From assembly GCA_028551475.1 (NCBI GenBank), contig CM052360.1, positions 4,514,501-4,578,500 on the forward strand: a DNA stretch of 64,000 nt, written 5' to 3'. Below are positions 1 to 11,062 of this stretch, one piece after another. Positions within the stretch are counted from its first letter, which is position 1. Every line of letters starts with the position of its first letter. The translations under genes and the position numbers were made by a program. The stretch comes from Casuarina equisetifolia. Taxonomy: Eukaryota > Streptophyta > Magnoliopsida > Fagales > Casuarinaceae. Under the pieces are notes generated by a model. That model did not search any database, had not been told where the DNA came from, and saw only the letters and a program-made list of their open reading frames with translations.

Positions 1-61
1 TTGGAGTCCGAATTGAAGACAGGGAGAGGCACGTTGTCAATGGGAACACACCTAGTACGTC

Positions 62-192
62 TTAAGACACTGTGACAGCCGTAAATCCTAAGAAAGCTGA
101 ATCCATCGTCCTCTGAATCTGCCAAAAACCATACTGTTTTTCCACATTGGCTGCCACCATCCCGGCAATCGTACTGCCGTTCCCGAGGATCC
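62..192 (-). other. Possible exon fragment at the left edge, unidentified
   Basis: On the minus strand a pyrimidine-rich stretch ending in TTTTAG lies just above position 192 and looks like a 3' splice site. Below it, one frame stays open to the window edge (containing FLADSEDDGFSF and RIYGCHSVL) and a second frame stays open to a stop at 62-64 (containing GNGSTIAGMVAANV). I do not recognise either peptide, and both could be chance in a GC-balanced stretch. It could be an internal or last exon of a gene lying to the left, or non-coding DNA. Confidence 0.2.
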
Positions 193-840
193 CTAAAAGA
201 CAAAAGGGCACAAAGCACAATGGAGGCTGATGGTGGCTCCCGGAAACATGTGCTGTTTTGTGCTCTGGCGAAAGTGGAGGGAGCATGAAATGACTAATGG
301 GCGGCGTCTGGGGGTAAGCCCGGTGGGTGCGGTGGGTGTGTTTTCACCTGCCCTTAACCGTTTCCGATGCAAGTCAGACTTGACAGTGAAGCCTCTCATC
401 TTGACGTACCCCACAGGCACCAGATTCTCAGCTCCGTCCCCACTGCATGCTAAAGAATAAAAATCCAAGCGTTATCTCCACTGCTTTCTGCATTTTCATT
501 TCCAATCTTCTCTGTTGTCTCCTTCCATGTCTCTCCTCTCACCTTTTTCCTGCCTTTTGACTATCGTCGCAGACCTTTGTTCCTGTTACAGTTAGGTGGG
601 ACTGCTCACCTTCCTTTTGGCATGGATGGTCCTGCTGGCTCCTTTAGTCCTTTAAGGCCTGACTTAAGTGGTAAGACAGAATGAATAAATTACCCCTCCC
701 AACATAGGAGCTAGACATTATAAACACGATCAAATCTCTTTCTTATCATTTACTCATCTCTGAAGTGCCCCATTGTCCTTACTCCAGTCATAACCACCTT
801 TTGGGAGTTTGCCTAATTCTGAGTTCTCTTGCTCACACAG
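193..840. other. Upstream region of the MIZ1-like gene
   Basis: No convincing coding sequence. The segment just before the MIZ1-like ATG (about 810-840) is pyrimidine-rich and ends in CTCACACAG directly abutting the ATG. That resembles a 3' splice site, so a 5' UTR intron is possible. No TATA box stands out. Confidence 0.4.
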
Positions 841-1617
841 ATGAAGACCATCACGGCCAAGACTCCCCATGATTCTTCTTTCTCTTTCTCAAGGAGATAC
901 TTCCACTGGAAAAATAAGGCGGAAGATGAGGATGATGAGGAAGAAATCTTGAACCTCAGTTCATCATCACATTTCAGTGAGGAGTTGAAAGATAAGGAGT
1001 TTAGAATCCCAGTACCTGCAGAACTTGCTTGTGTGCCGGCATCAAGGAAGAAACTGTCCGTGTCTAAGCTGCGATCGGCTCTTGCATTTTTCGGTAAGAG
1101 CCGAACACACCATCACTCAGGTCTAGGCACCCGAGTGATAGGTACCCTTTTCGGGTATCGTCGAGGGCATGTCCATATCGCGTTTCAAGAGGATGCCAAG
1201 TCGAGTCCTGCTTTCCTCATTGAACTCGCAACAGCAACAAGCGTTTTAGTCAGAGAAATGGCCTCTGGGCTCGTTCGCGTAGCCTTGGAGTGTGAAAAGA
1301 AGACACCGAAGAAGGGTAAGAAGTTGCTGGAGGAGCCCCTGTGGAGGACTTACTGCAACGGTAAGAAATGCGGGTATGCTATGAGGCGCGAGTGCGGACC
1401 GGAGGAGTGGAAGGTGCTGAAAGCTGTGGAGCCAATATCAATGGGTGCTGGTGTGTTACCAGGGAGTGGGAATGGAGATGGGTCCGAAGGCGAGCTCATG
1501 TACATGAGAGCTAGGTTCGAACGAGTTGTGGGTTCTAAAGACTCGGAGGCCTTCTACATGATGAATCCTGACGGTGCTGGAGGTCCTGAACTTAGTGTGT
1601 ATCTGCTTAGAGTTTAG
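841..1617 (+). CDS. MIZU-KUSSEI1-like protein (DUF617)
   Basis: Single-exon gene for a 258-residue protein. The start is the ATG at 841; the open frame reaches upstream only through a TTG and a splice-acceptor-like CACACAG. The N-terminal ~90 residues are polar and low in complexity, with an acidic run (EDEDDEEE, residues ~25-32). The C-terminal ~160 residues form the MIZ domain: TLFGYRRGHVHIAFQ, then AFLIELATATSVLVREM, LVRVALEC, EPLWRTYCNGKKCGYA, and a closing GPELSVYLLRV. In Arabidopsis the founding member MIZ1 is an ER-associated protein needed for root hydrotropism; most paralogues have no known role. Family membership is strong; function in water sensing is inference only. Length is typical for the family and there is no sign of damage. 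Confidence 0.93.
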   Translation: MKTITAKTPHDSSFSFSRRYFHWKNKAEDEDDEEEILNLSSSSHFSEELKDKEFRIPVPAELACVPASRKKLSVSKLRSALAFFGKSRTHHHSGLGTRVIGTLFGYRRGHVHIAFQEDAKSSPAFLIELATATSVLVREMASGLVRVALECEKKTPKKGKKLLEEPLWRTYCNGKKCGYAMRRECGPEEWKVLKAVEPISMGAGVLPGSGNGDGSEGELMYMRARFERVVGSKDSEAFYMMNPDGAGGPELSVYLLRV

Positions 1618-2299
1618 GTCTGCCATGAAGAGATTTAAAAACTTGGTGCTTCTCTAACCTTTAAGGTGTAGTGGTCAAGCCACGAAATTAAGGTTTCATC
1701 CTCAATATTTTGCTTTATTTCTCCATTTTGTGAACATGGCTGGGTGTGGAACACAGAAATCATGCTTCTTTAGTCCCTGGCAGGACTAAGCATAATAATA
1801 TGGTTCTAGCATTTCGGTCTGTTCATGTATAGGTGTTCTCTTTTTCGCTGGGGAGGAGGACGAGATACCAATGCAAAACTCATGGTCTTTCCAACGCCAT
1901 ATTCATGTTATTTATCTCCCTCTTTTATGATACTAGTATCTTCCCTTTTGATGGTGTAAGAATTTGCACGTTGTGTCTCTGCCAATGGTTGATCAAGAGT
2001 ACATTCATGAGTATAAAACTGGATTTAGCTTCATTGTTTTATAAAATAAAATAAAAACAAACAGATAGCCTCATACTATCCTTATTCAGGTAGTTTAGCT
2101 GGGTCTTGGGATCTGAGTTCTCACTATTTTGCATGAAAACTTCCCTTTCATATTTCTGGAAGGGGAAGAGGATATAATAATAATGGGCTAGTTTTTGTTA
2201 ATTGGAAATTTAAAAATTTATGACACCATCAACTAGGAGACTTAACCCCTTGCTAGACTTTACCGTCGAGTAAAGCGACACGCAAAGTTTGACGACCGG

Positions 2300-2320
2300 G
2301 CTCTGTTTTATGAACAGAGC
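2300..2320. repeat. Short perfect hairpin
   Basis: GCTCTGTT at 2300-2307 pairs perfectly with AACAGAGC at 2313-2320 across a 5-base loop. CCGG occurs just outside both arms (2296-2299 and 2325-2328). It is not next to a gene end and has no following T-run, so a role is unknown. Confidence 0.5.
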
Positions 2321-3730
2321 TTGGCCGGACGATTTGGTAAGTATGGATCTTTCAGTTTCCCTCTTTCTCTCGCCTACATACTGCATGGTTTGAAATAAGA
2401 TGATTGTGGGTAAAACGTAATGGTATAAAAAGTTACTTAGCACGTCATTCGATTATGTTGGAGATAAAAATACAGGAAATCTTGTTTACTTCTTCAACAA
2501 ATATGAGAGTAGTACAGTCGAGACTCCAAATTACTTGCATGCTTCTTCGTCACGTTCATGTACAGTCTCTAAACTTGGCCGGGTCTCGGATGCTTCTTAA
2601 CCTTGAACTGTCTTTAGAATCTTCGTCTCTAAGCAACGCAGCGGTACACTTTCGGCCTTGCTGAGAGCGACAAGGTTTGTCAATTGTGAGTTGGAGAAAG
2701 AGAGAGGGAAGAGGAGGAGGTGCATGGAAAAGAGCGTTACCGTAGGTGTGAAGGTTTCCACGTGGACTTGGGTTGCTGCTAGACGCCGAAGTTGGTCATG
2801 CTAGGGAAGTACCGGAGTAGGACGTATGAATAGGATGGTTTGTACCATCGTGTTCCCGGAGGTAAACTCCATTTATGGGAATCGATTTGTCAAGAGAGGG
2901 TTTACGACAGGGATGGCGTTAGGTGGCAAAGTGCTCTCTTTTCAAGCAAGAGGTCTTTGTTCATATTTTGGTGGCCTATATCATCTACCGTTAACGAATG
3001 TCGAATCATTTTCTAAGCCAAATACATATAGTATCAATTCAGCTGCTTTTTAGGTTATCCTTTGTGAAAGTAGTCACGCAATCTTATTTCTTGAACTGTG
3101 TTTTTTAGACTACGATGAAGAATGGTGTCTTTTCATGACATTTGAATAAACAAGAACCTTCAAACCCTTGAATGTTGGATTTTACAGCTTCTTTATGCTC
3201 TGGTTTTCCAAGTGAAACCAATATATGTTATAACAGGTACATAAACGTACTTGATTTTACTTAATTGTGCGTTCTTCTAAAAGCGGAACCAAACAGAGAG
3301 GCCAAATTCTGAAGGAAGGAGGTGGGAGTCAGTTGAATTCTTAGATAAAGATCTCCATTAAATGCAGATGAAGACGTAAACTCCTCAGCAGCAAAGGTTG
3401 TTCAGGAGTCAGCTATAGAAATAATTACCTAGGCAGCTGTCCTGGAGCCTTGGATAAGGGAAAACCAACAGCCAATGCACCTGTCTCCACAGCCAAACAC
3501 TGTTTGATAACATGAAACAAGCTGTTTTTCCTCCTTAACTTTATTGTCTTCAACTAAAATAGCTAAAAACCTAAGAAATTTTCTGTGGACTCAATCTAAC
3601 AGCTAAAATATAAGTCAAGATTTGGGTGCCACCACAATGACTCGATCCGAGAGCTAAAATTTTGGTAAAGAAGCTGCAAATAAGTTCCCAAGACTAGGAA
3701 TAGATGTAATGAATGTTGCCTGAAGACTAG

Positions 3731-3748
3731 ATAGACTAGCTAGTCTAT
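3731..3748. repeat. 18-bp perfect palindrome
   Basis: ATAGACTAGCTAGTCTAT is identical to its own reverse complement. It lies in gene-poor DNA, among other copies of the AGACTAG motif (around 3723, 3730 and 3781). It could be a local repeat expansion. Confidence 0.6.
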
Positions 3749-4359
3749 TTTAGACTCAAAACCTGTCAATAATAATCTACCAGACTAGATGCTTCTCCCA
3801 TGGTTGTTCGTGGTACTTATGGAATAGACACGATGGTGAAGAAGAGGGACCCCACAACTTTGAGTACAGAGCTGGAACCTATACCATTGAGATCTTAGTA
3901 GAGTTCAGAGAAGAATAGCAGGATGGGAAGGGCTCCGATGAAGACCTCGGTGGTCATCTATGGATGTCATATCTCTGCTTTGGCTAAACATATCAGGAAG
4001 GAGCCTCGACGCCATTAATGGATCTACCCTTTGGAAGAAGGAATAGTGACATATGATCATAAATATCCCACCATACAACTTTCATGAGTATATCGAGAAG
4101 TCAGCCTTCATATCCACTACCGCACGGAAGGCAGTGGAGGATGCAGAAAAAAGTACAAACAACCTGAACTGCAGGATCGTGAAAGCAGATGAAAAAGGAT
4201 TGTGTGTGATCATTTTTGTGCTAGTCAGCTTTCAGAGCCTGGAAAATTTCCTGTCTTCATTCTTCCACATGCCAGATGCACTGTCTCAAGTGATGTACAA
4301 CAAAACAACCCAGTAAAGTCCGAAATCAGTCAGTGCAGCATCTCGTAAAAAGACTAACT

Positions 4360-4420
4360 GTTCTTTAACATATTGCAGTCTTTGACAATCACGGATGTTC
4401 TTTAACATATTGCAGTCTTT
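4360..4420. repeat. 24-bp direct repeat, two copies
   Basis: The 24-base segment beginning GTTCTTTAACATATTGCAG occurs at 4360-4383 and again, identical, at 4397-4420, giving a 37-bp period. The identity suggests a recent slippage or short tandem duplication. No gene overlaps it. Confidence 0.7.
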
Positions 4421-6671
4421 TCGTGGAGCAATAAACCGAGAACGTGATGAACTACATGGTTGATCCATCACCCCCAGTTGGGTTCAGAGCCCTTACGAGC
4501 TTCTGATTCGGAACTAAAAAGGTATATACATGAAGATTTAAGAGACAATTTGTATTGTGCAAATGGTCCATTCAATCGTTCTCGAATGGTTGTATCGTTT
4601 CACGCTGTTTCTGTGTTGCATCATTTGCAATGAGCGTTCAAATTAATTTCATACGAATGTCCCCGATTAGATTTGTTTCTGGGCTTGGGCATATTATTGT
4701 GGTGGTTTACTGCAAAGCTTGCTTGTCCAATTTTCCATTGTGTAGTATAATCGAAAACTCCACCCATGGTCAGAGTTTTGAGATGTAATCTGATACTAGG
4801 GAGATTTTTTTTAAAAAGAAGTTGATCTAAACTCCAACCTTAAAATCTTCTATATAACCATTTTGGACATCATACGCACTGAAGTTCAAGTTGTCATGCA
4901 ATCTTTTGCTTTTCCTGAATTATCATAACAAAAATAGTGCATGATTCCTCGAGCCCCACGAACGTTGGTAACACGCACGCCGCCTAATCCACAGATTCAT
5001 CATCACTTCCCGAAGAAACAGCAACAGGCCAATGTGGATCTGATGTGGCACATCCCTTTCTCATAAACATGAAAAGTACAGGTCACCCACCAGCTGCAAA
5101 CCCACGTCAAGGGTCAAGAGAGGCTGGCCTCACAATTAGATCTCCCGAAACCTACAACAGTTTTGACTCTGAAGTCTCATCCAAGCCTTCACGGTCAAGG
5201 AAGAACGTCCTCTTTAATGGTCATGGCCTACTGCCGACTCAGCCACAACTCATGCTGACATGCAAACGATCGCGAAAGGATGCCCAAACGACAAGCATGG
5301 CAGCACATGTGTGGTTCCTGTCACCTTTATTTCAACCCTAAGGAAATGGGGGCAGGAGCAGAAATGAAGCAACCGTTTGAGGTCAAGTCTGAGACCGAAA
5401 GAAACAGATTCAGTACCCATCTCTGGTCAAATGATGATTTTAAGGAGACTCTTTTGTTCCCTGATTACTTGCATATTTCTTATTTGTGCTTAAAGAATTA
5501 AGGATCATCTAATGAGGTTAAACTTCAACAAGAAGAGTTTGTTGATTTGATTCAATATGGAAAAGTTCTATTGAATTCCAAGGCCGAGGGGAAAGAAGAA
5601 AGAAAGCCTTTAGCTTATTTCCTAAATAAGAAATGGTCAAAAACGCAATGCATGCTGAATTCACTCCATCATGCTTTCTTTTGAGTCGACTGAAATTAGC
5701 ATAATAAAGTGAACATGCCAACTCATAAAGATTGAATGCCACAACTTCACACGGCCATTACAAGTTAAAAAAGAGGCAAAGCATGAGATGATGCGATTGC
5801 CTGATTAGAAAAGCCAAAAGTTAAAACTTTCTTGGATCCCACCTGGGATTGGGTGCCGCCTTCCCCAAATTGCATGGAACGATGTGGCAAGGAATGTAAC
5901 ATAGAAAATATGACTTCTTTTCGGCAGATACAAGATTGTTTCTGTCCTGCTCTGTGAATTTTCCAAGACCTGGTGGTCAATTCTTGAGATGGCTTCTGAA
6001 TCGAATGTTCTCGCCTTTGGCGCATTACTTCAAGGGATAACCTTGTCTTACCAACATATAGACTTATCCACAATGAAAACGAAAAATTCAACCAAAGCCT
6101 TCTCCTACTTCTTATCAGATGAAACCGTCACAAAATTAAACTTCAAATATTAAATCCCAATTTTTTTTTCTCCTTTATCAAATCTTATGCACAAAATAAG
6201 ACAATAGATCGTAACAAAAAGAATCTGTAGGTAGCGTGGTTCATAAGGTAGTATTGATTAATAGGAAGTCCAACATTTCATTGTCTGGATTTTATTCCCA
6301 TGAGCTGTTGTCTAAGAACAGCCCACATTATTAGAAAAAGCAAAATGCACCTCATACATGGAGGAACATGACAGGTGAGTTAGACTTTTCAACAATTTCT
6401 TTATTTAAAGCAACCAAACGCGTAAAATCCTTAGCTCAGTCTTCTTTGGAAACTATCTTTCAAGAATCTTTCTGTTCCTTTAAAGTTTGATGAGCCATAG
6501 GTAACTCAGGCAACAAAAAGTTAAGATCTTCTTCCACTTTTAGGCCTTTAAATACATTTCTGTGATACGGGTTTTAATCAACCAGAGTAAGCTGTTCTCT
6601 AGCTTGATCTCTGACAGTGGTGGACGGTTCTGCACAACTTTGTTGCAGACGACAAACAGAGCCGTATCGAT

Positions 6672-7755
6672 ATGAAAAACCAGATTGTAGAACCTGTTAT
6701 GGGAATTCCTATAGGAGCTGTAGAGCAGCCAATTAAGGGGTCATCAAAGGATACTCGGCAGAGCCCGCCAGCCAATACTATATAGCCTCTCCTGCTAATG
6801 AGTTTTCAACATCGAAACAAGGTAAGACTCTCTCTTTCTCCTTCTCTAAACCTCAACCCCCCCACAGCCGGTGGAAATAAAGCTGTTTTGGTAATGAAAT
6901 GCCCCTCATATTGCAGGTAGAGTAGAAACCGTGCTTACTATGATGAGCAAACTTGCAAAGAAAGCAGACAATTTAGCACATGGAGTACGAGAGCATGGTA
7001 ACTATTTCATTGCCTTCTGGTTCTGGAGGCGTTCCCTGTAATCCACGGTTATCTTTGTGTAGTTTGTATTAAGATTCGTCTTTTAACAATTGGAATGGGA
7101 ACTCTATAGTTTTAAGATCCGAACGTTGCTTCATTTTCCAACAACCAAAGAACAGTCCCCGCATTTAGTAGTTCTATAGATGAAAAGAAGTTTTTATTTT
7201 CTAAGTTTTGCGAATTGCAGTGAGATTGGGACCCAAGATCACTGAAACGGTGAAGGGAAAGTTGAGCTTGGGAGCTAAAGTTCTTCAAGTAGGTGGAATG
7301 GATAAAATCTTCAGACAGTTATTCGGTGTTAGAGAAGGAGAAAAACTATTCAAGGCTTTTCAATGTTATATATCAACCACAGCGGGTCCTATAGCAGGTG
7401 TCCTCTTTATCTCCACCGACAAGGTTGCTTTTTGCAGTGAGAGATCAATCAAGGTTTCTTCTTCTGAGGGAGAATTATTGAGAGCCCATTACAAGGTAAA
7501 TCGCCTGCTATGTGTATTTCATCTCTCTCTCTCTCTCCTTCCATGGCTGCTAACAGCTTAAGTACCTCATATCTTGCGCAGGTCGTTATCCCACTTAAGA
7601 AGATAAAGAGAGTCGATCAAAGTGAGAATGAAAAGAAGCCATCACAAAAGTTCATAGAAATATTTACCGTGGATGATTTTGACTTCTGGTTCATGGGTTT
7701 CCTGAATTGTGACAAAGCTTTGAGAGCTATTCAGCAGGCAATCTCTCAAGCATAG
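6672..7755 (+). CDS. GEM-like GRAM-domain protein, frameshift in exon 1
   Basis: Four exons: 6672-6821, 6917-6997, 7221-7495 and 7582-7755, all with GT-AG borders. Exon 1 opens with the family N-terminus MKNQIVEPVMGIPIGAVEQP, but that frame hits TAG at 6783-6785. The end of exon 1 reads as family-like sequence (ASPANEFSTSKQ) in another frame, which joins in phase to exon 2 (GRVETVLTMMSKLAKKAD). Exons 3-4 encode an intact GRAM domain: LGPKITETVKGKLSLGAKVLQ, VGGMDKIFRQLFGV, CYISTTAGPIAGVLFIST, VAFCSERSIK, IPLKKIKRV, FIEIFTVDDFDFWFMGFL. Exon 1 is 150 nt where 151 (or 148) is needed, so one base is missing or two are extra between about 6738 and 6782. With the frame kept, the product would be about 226 residues. 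GEM-like proteins are ABA/stress-responsive GRAM proteins thought to bind membranes. Either a sequencing error or a recent lesion is possible. Confidence 0.85.
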
Positions 7756-10700
7756 GAAGACTGCCTGTCACTGTAAAAGTTCTTTAGACACAAATATATC
7801 TCCCCTTTTTTACGGTTGATGTATTAGATGCCGGAAGGCAGATGTGAAGAAAGCTAAATACGTTATACAAATTTAGTAATGGTGAAATGAGGTTTAATTC
7901 TTCGACCAGTGTTGTCCTCATATAGACAGCGGTAGCTAGAGTCGAGTTTTGATATTCGACCGTTTCAATCGAAGCCCACCAGGGCTGCCCTTCTGAGGCA
8001 AATTAGTGTGAGATAAGAGTTGTCATGAAAGAAGCTGAAACTGCTTCAATAACAACGATGGAACAGAACAAGAACTTCATGTATGGACAAGAGTTTTTGT
8101 ATCAAACTAAAGCATTACTTACACCATATTGTGCAATCTTCTTCACTTCTAGCCATGTGAAACATGTCTATAACTGTATTAATTATGCACAGTTGGAGAG
8201 TAAGATCACCAAAAGCTAAAAGCTAAAGTGAGCAAACACCCAACGAAGGTAACTCTTCTGGGGAGCTCCGAGCAGATATCATCTCGTATTTGAGAATTAT
8301 TTCTTAAACCTTCATTAAAAGGTGACACAGAAAGAAAGGTTCTCCGAAAATAGGACTACCAAAATCAACTATTGTGAGAAATTGTTCTGCATTGGTAATG
8401 GGTCTTCTAATTTAAATGCTCTTTCTTTCTCTCTACTGTGTTCTGCTGGCTAGTGAGCTAGGTGTAGTCATTCCACATAATTCCCTGTTGTATGTCTAGA
8501 TGTTCATTATGCTCCTTAGCACGCCATCAATGGCAAATGTGGAGGCAATAAATTCGGCCTTTTACACTTGGTGGATCTGATCAGCAAGTTGGCATATTTA
8601 ATTCAGAACCTGAACTGACAATGAAATTTCAACAGGACCTTTTGATGGTTTAGCTCGCTCAAAAAGAAATTGTGTCGGCCTGAGTTTCTGAAATTTGATT
8701 CAGAATCAGTGTCGATTGGAAGGCTGAAAAGAACCTTGACCAAGAAATTGCATTTTTCGTAAAGTGACACCTTCATCCCATAAGGAAAAGCCAGAGACGT
8801 GGCTGTGACATGGCAATTCACTTTTCCAAATACAAGTAAAAGCACTGGGTGACTGTGTCATGAGCTTTCACTTTTTTGTCCTATCTAAACCTTTGGTTAT
8901 CCCCGTCATCTTTCTTTTCTTGCAGTTTAAGGCTTCACTAACATCTCATACTTCATGCTGAGATGGGTAGTCTGTCTGGCCTACCCATTCACAAGAAAGG
9001 TAGAAGATAAAAAGATTGACAGCAACAATAAAGTAAAGGGTGTATCTTTGTAAGCACATAGAGAGTGCCTTATGATGAATTGCTTCTTTTTAACCAAGCA
9101 GCAGAAGATTTAGTATGTCTTTTCTGAGGTACCCTTCTTATTCACACAAATGAACTGAGTTTCATATTCCTCGGGACCAAGTCTCAGTTGTTAAGTTGCT
9201 AATGAGTTTTAGATTCACATGCCTCATAAGGACTTAAGGCTTTCAATTTGAATAAGAAACAACATGCTCTGTTCAGACAATCTAGAACAAGTCATGGCAA
9301 TTTCAATTTTCCTTTAGCTTTGAAACTATAAGCGCCCACCAATCACCATGGTAGGATCATAAGCTCATGGAAGTTGATCAAGTTTGTAAATGTATTCTCC
9401 ATCTATTCAGTCAATTTCCAAGAACTTCAATTCATTAATTAGTTTTCCATTAAATAAATAAATAAACAGAAGCCCCATTCAACTTTGGTAGACAGATTGT
9501 CCCATCTATACACAAGGTGAGATCTTTGCTTACTCATTTCTTTTTCCCAGAAATATGGTCAAGGTATGAGCAGAAATCATAAGATAATATTAATATAAAT
9601 ACAAGATGGGAGGCTGCCACCATACATCATCACAGCTTCTATGGGAGGCTGTTACCAGTAAACACAAGATTACAGTTTTTATGGGAGGTTGTCACCAATA
9701 TCAAAGATTTCCTATTTTTGGCAGATTCTATTTCCCATCTATCTCCACCTTAATTTCCCTCTTCCCCCACTTTTCTAACAAGACTGCGGGCTTCGACTAA
9801 AAGCATGACCTGTAACAACTGTTAACACACTGAAGCCCGAAACAATCTAAGGTTCACAAAAACTGATTCTATAATCTTAAAGACTTTAATATGTAAGAGA
9901 ACTTAATAAGTCGACTTATTTTCCATTCAGCATTCCACTCAAATGGATTGGCTAGGTAGTGCCTCTTCCCGAGTCTGCATCAGTTATTGCAGAGCACAAG
10001 CCAAAAAGCTTAAGCTTGGGGGCCTCGATTCTACAAGTGGGTACGGTGGCAAGTCTCCACGTAATTTAGTGTAGAAAAAAGAGACTAAACCGCTGAAGGC
10101 TTACCAAAAAGCAAGGAATTGATTCGAGGAACTAAAAGCAAAGGAAATAAGAAACCAACGTGGTTAGCTGTAGCTCATTATGAGGTCGAACACGGCATGC
10201 TTCACCATATGCAGCAAAGGAAAGTGACACATTGGATGCGTTAAATGTCCCATTCCACAATCAACTCTAAGGTAGAACACACCCTTCTCTAGGGTCACCA
10301 AAGCATTTGTGCAGAAACTATGGGGACTTCGATTGGCTGGAATCAAAGTGCTATCAAATCAGAAGAAAACTTGCAAGTAATCCACCATTTTAGCAAATTC
10401 AGTGTCAAACTTGAAGTCAAAGATGTTTAGCTGCAGATGTGTTGCTTCATCTCAGAAGCGAACTGGCCAGTAAGCCAACGTTTTACAAATGTTCATTCAT
10501 TCTAGAGTCCCAAAGTTTAGGATCTCCGGCTGAGGAAGTTTTTGCTGCAGCTATAATGCAATTTAATTTCAAAGAACAGAACCACCCACAACTTGATTTA
10601 GCATACCAACAAACTTCAGCATGAGGTGCTCCGAACGAATGTGACTCTTCTTATCTGCCACTGCGTCTATTACCAGATATTTTTGACGCTACGATATTAG

Positions 10701-11062
10701 TAATCAGCAGACACATGTTAAAAATGAATAACCATTATTGTACATTCCCATGCATTAACTAGCTATATTTGATACTGAGCGGGAACAGGGCAAATTTACG
10801 ATATACCTTACTGTCCAAAGAAAAGAGCGGAAAAACAACGAAAGGACAATGTACATGGAAGATATACACGTAATGATAAATATACAAACCAGCAACTCCT
10901 CGAAGTCTAAACCCAGACATAAAATGGACACGAACATTTCTGACGGTAGGATTAGCACTAAAGTTGCAGTAACCGAATCAGGTTCCAGAGGCAGTGATTG
11001 CTGTTTGAGAGCTTCAAAGGCAAGAATTTCTCCCTGATGCTAAATTGTTCAAATGAAGGTTC
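7756..11062. other. Intergenic region with no recognised gene
   Basis: About 3.3 kb without supportable coding sequence; the short open frames have no family features. The left part should contain the GEM-like 3' UTR, and the right part (about 10,750-11,062) the 3' UTR of the minus-strand F-box/LRR gene. A degenerate tandem array lies at 9606-9720. Confidence 0.5.
9606..9720 (+). repeat. Degenerate 35-40 bp tandem repeat, three units
   Basis: ATGGGAGGCTG or ATGGGAGGTTG followed by a CACCA-like segment recurs at 9606, 9641 and 9681. Each unit ends in a T-rich stretch. The units are diverged, so the array is old. It has no coding support. Confidence 0.6.

Larger units (their letters stand above)
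1618..6671. other. Intergenic region with no recognised gene
   Basis: About 5 kb with only short open frames (under 110 codons) that show no family resemblance, no consistent splice architecture and no codon bias. It probably includes the MIZ1-like 3' UTR; A-rich AATAAA-like runs occur near 2043-2057. It holds an 8-bp-stem hairpin at 2300-2320, an 18-bp perfect palindrome at 3731-3748 and a 24-bp direct repeat at 4360-4420. I cannot assign any of it to a known transposon. Confidence 0.5.

Noticed and set aside
5045..5341. 98-codon plus-strand open frame
   Set aside because: No family resemblance and no transcript-like context; considered chance.
5765..6091. 108-codon minus-strand open frame
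   Set aside because: No domain, no splice partners on either side, composition like non-coding DNA.
7966..7996. Possible tRNA-like box B near CAATCGAAGCCC
   Set aside because: No matching box A at the correct distance and no cloverleaf.
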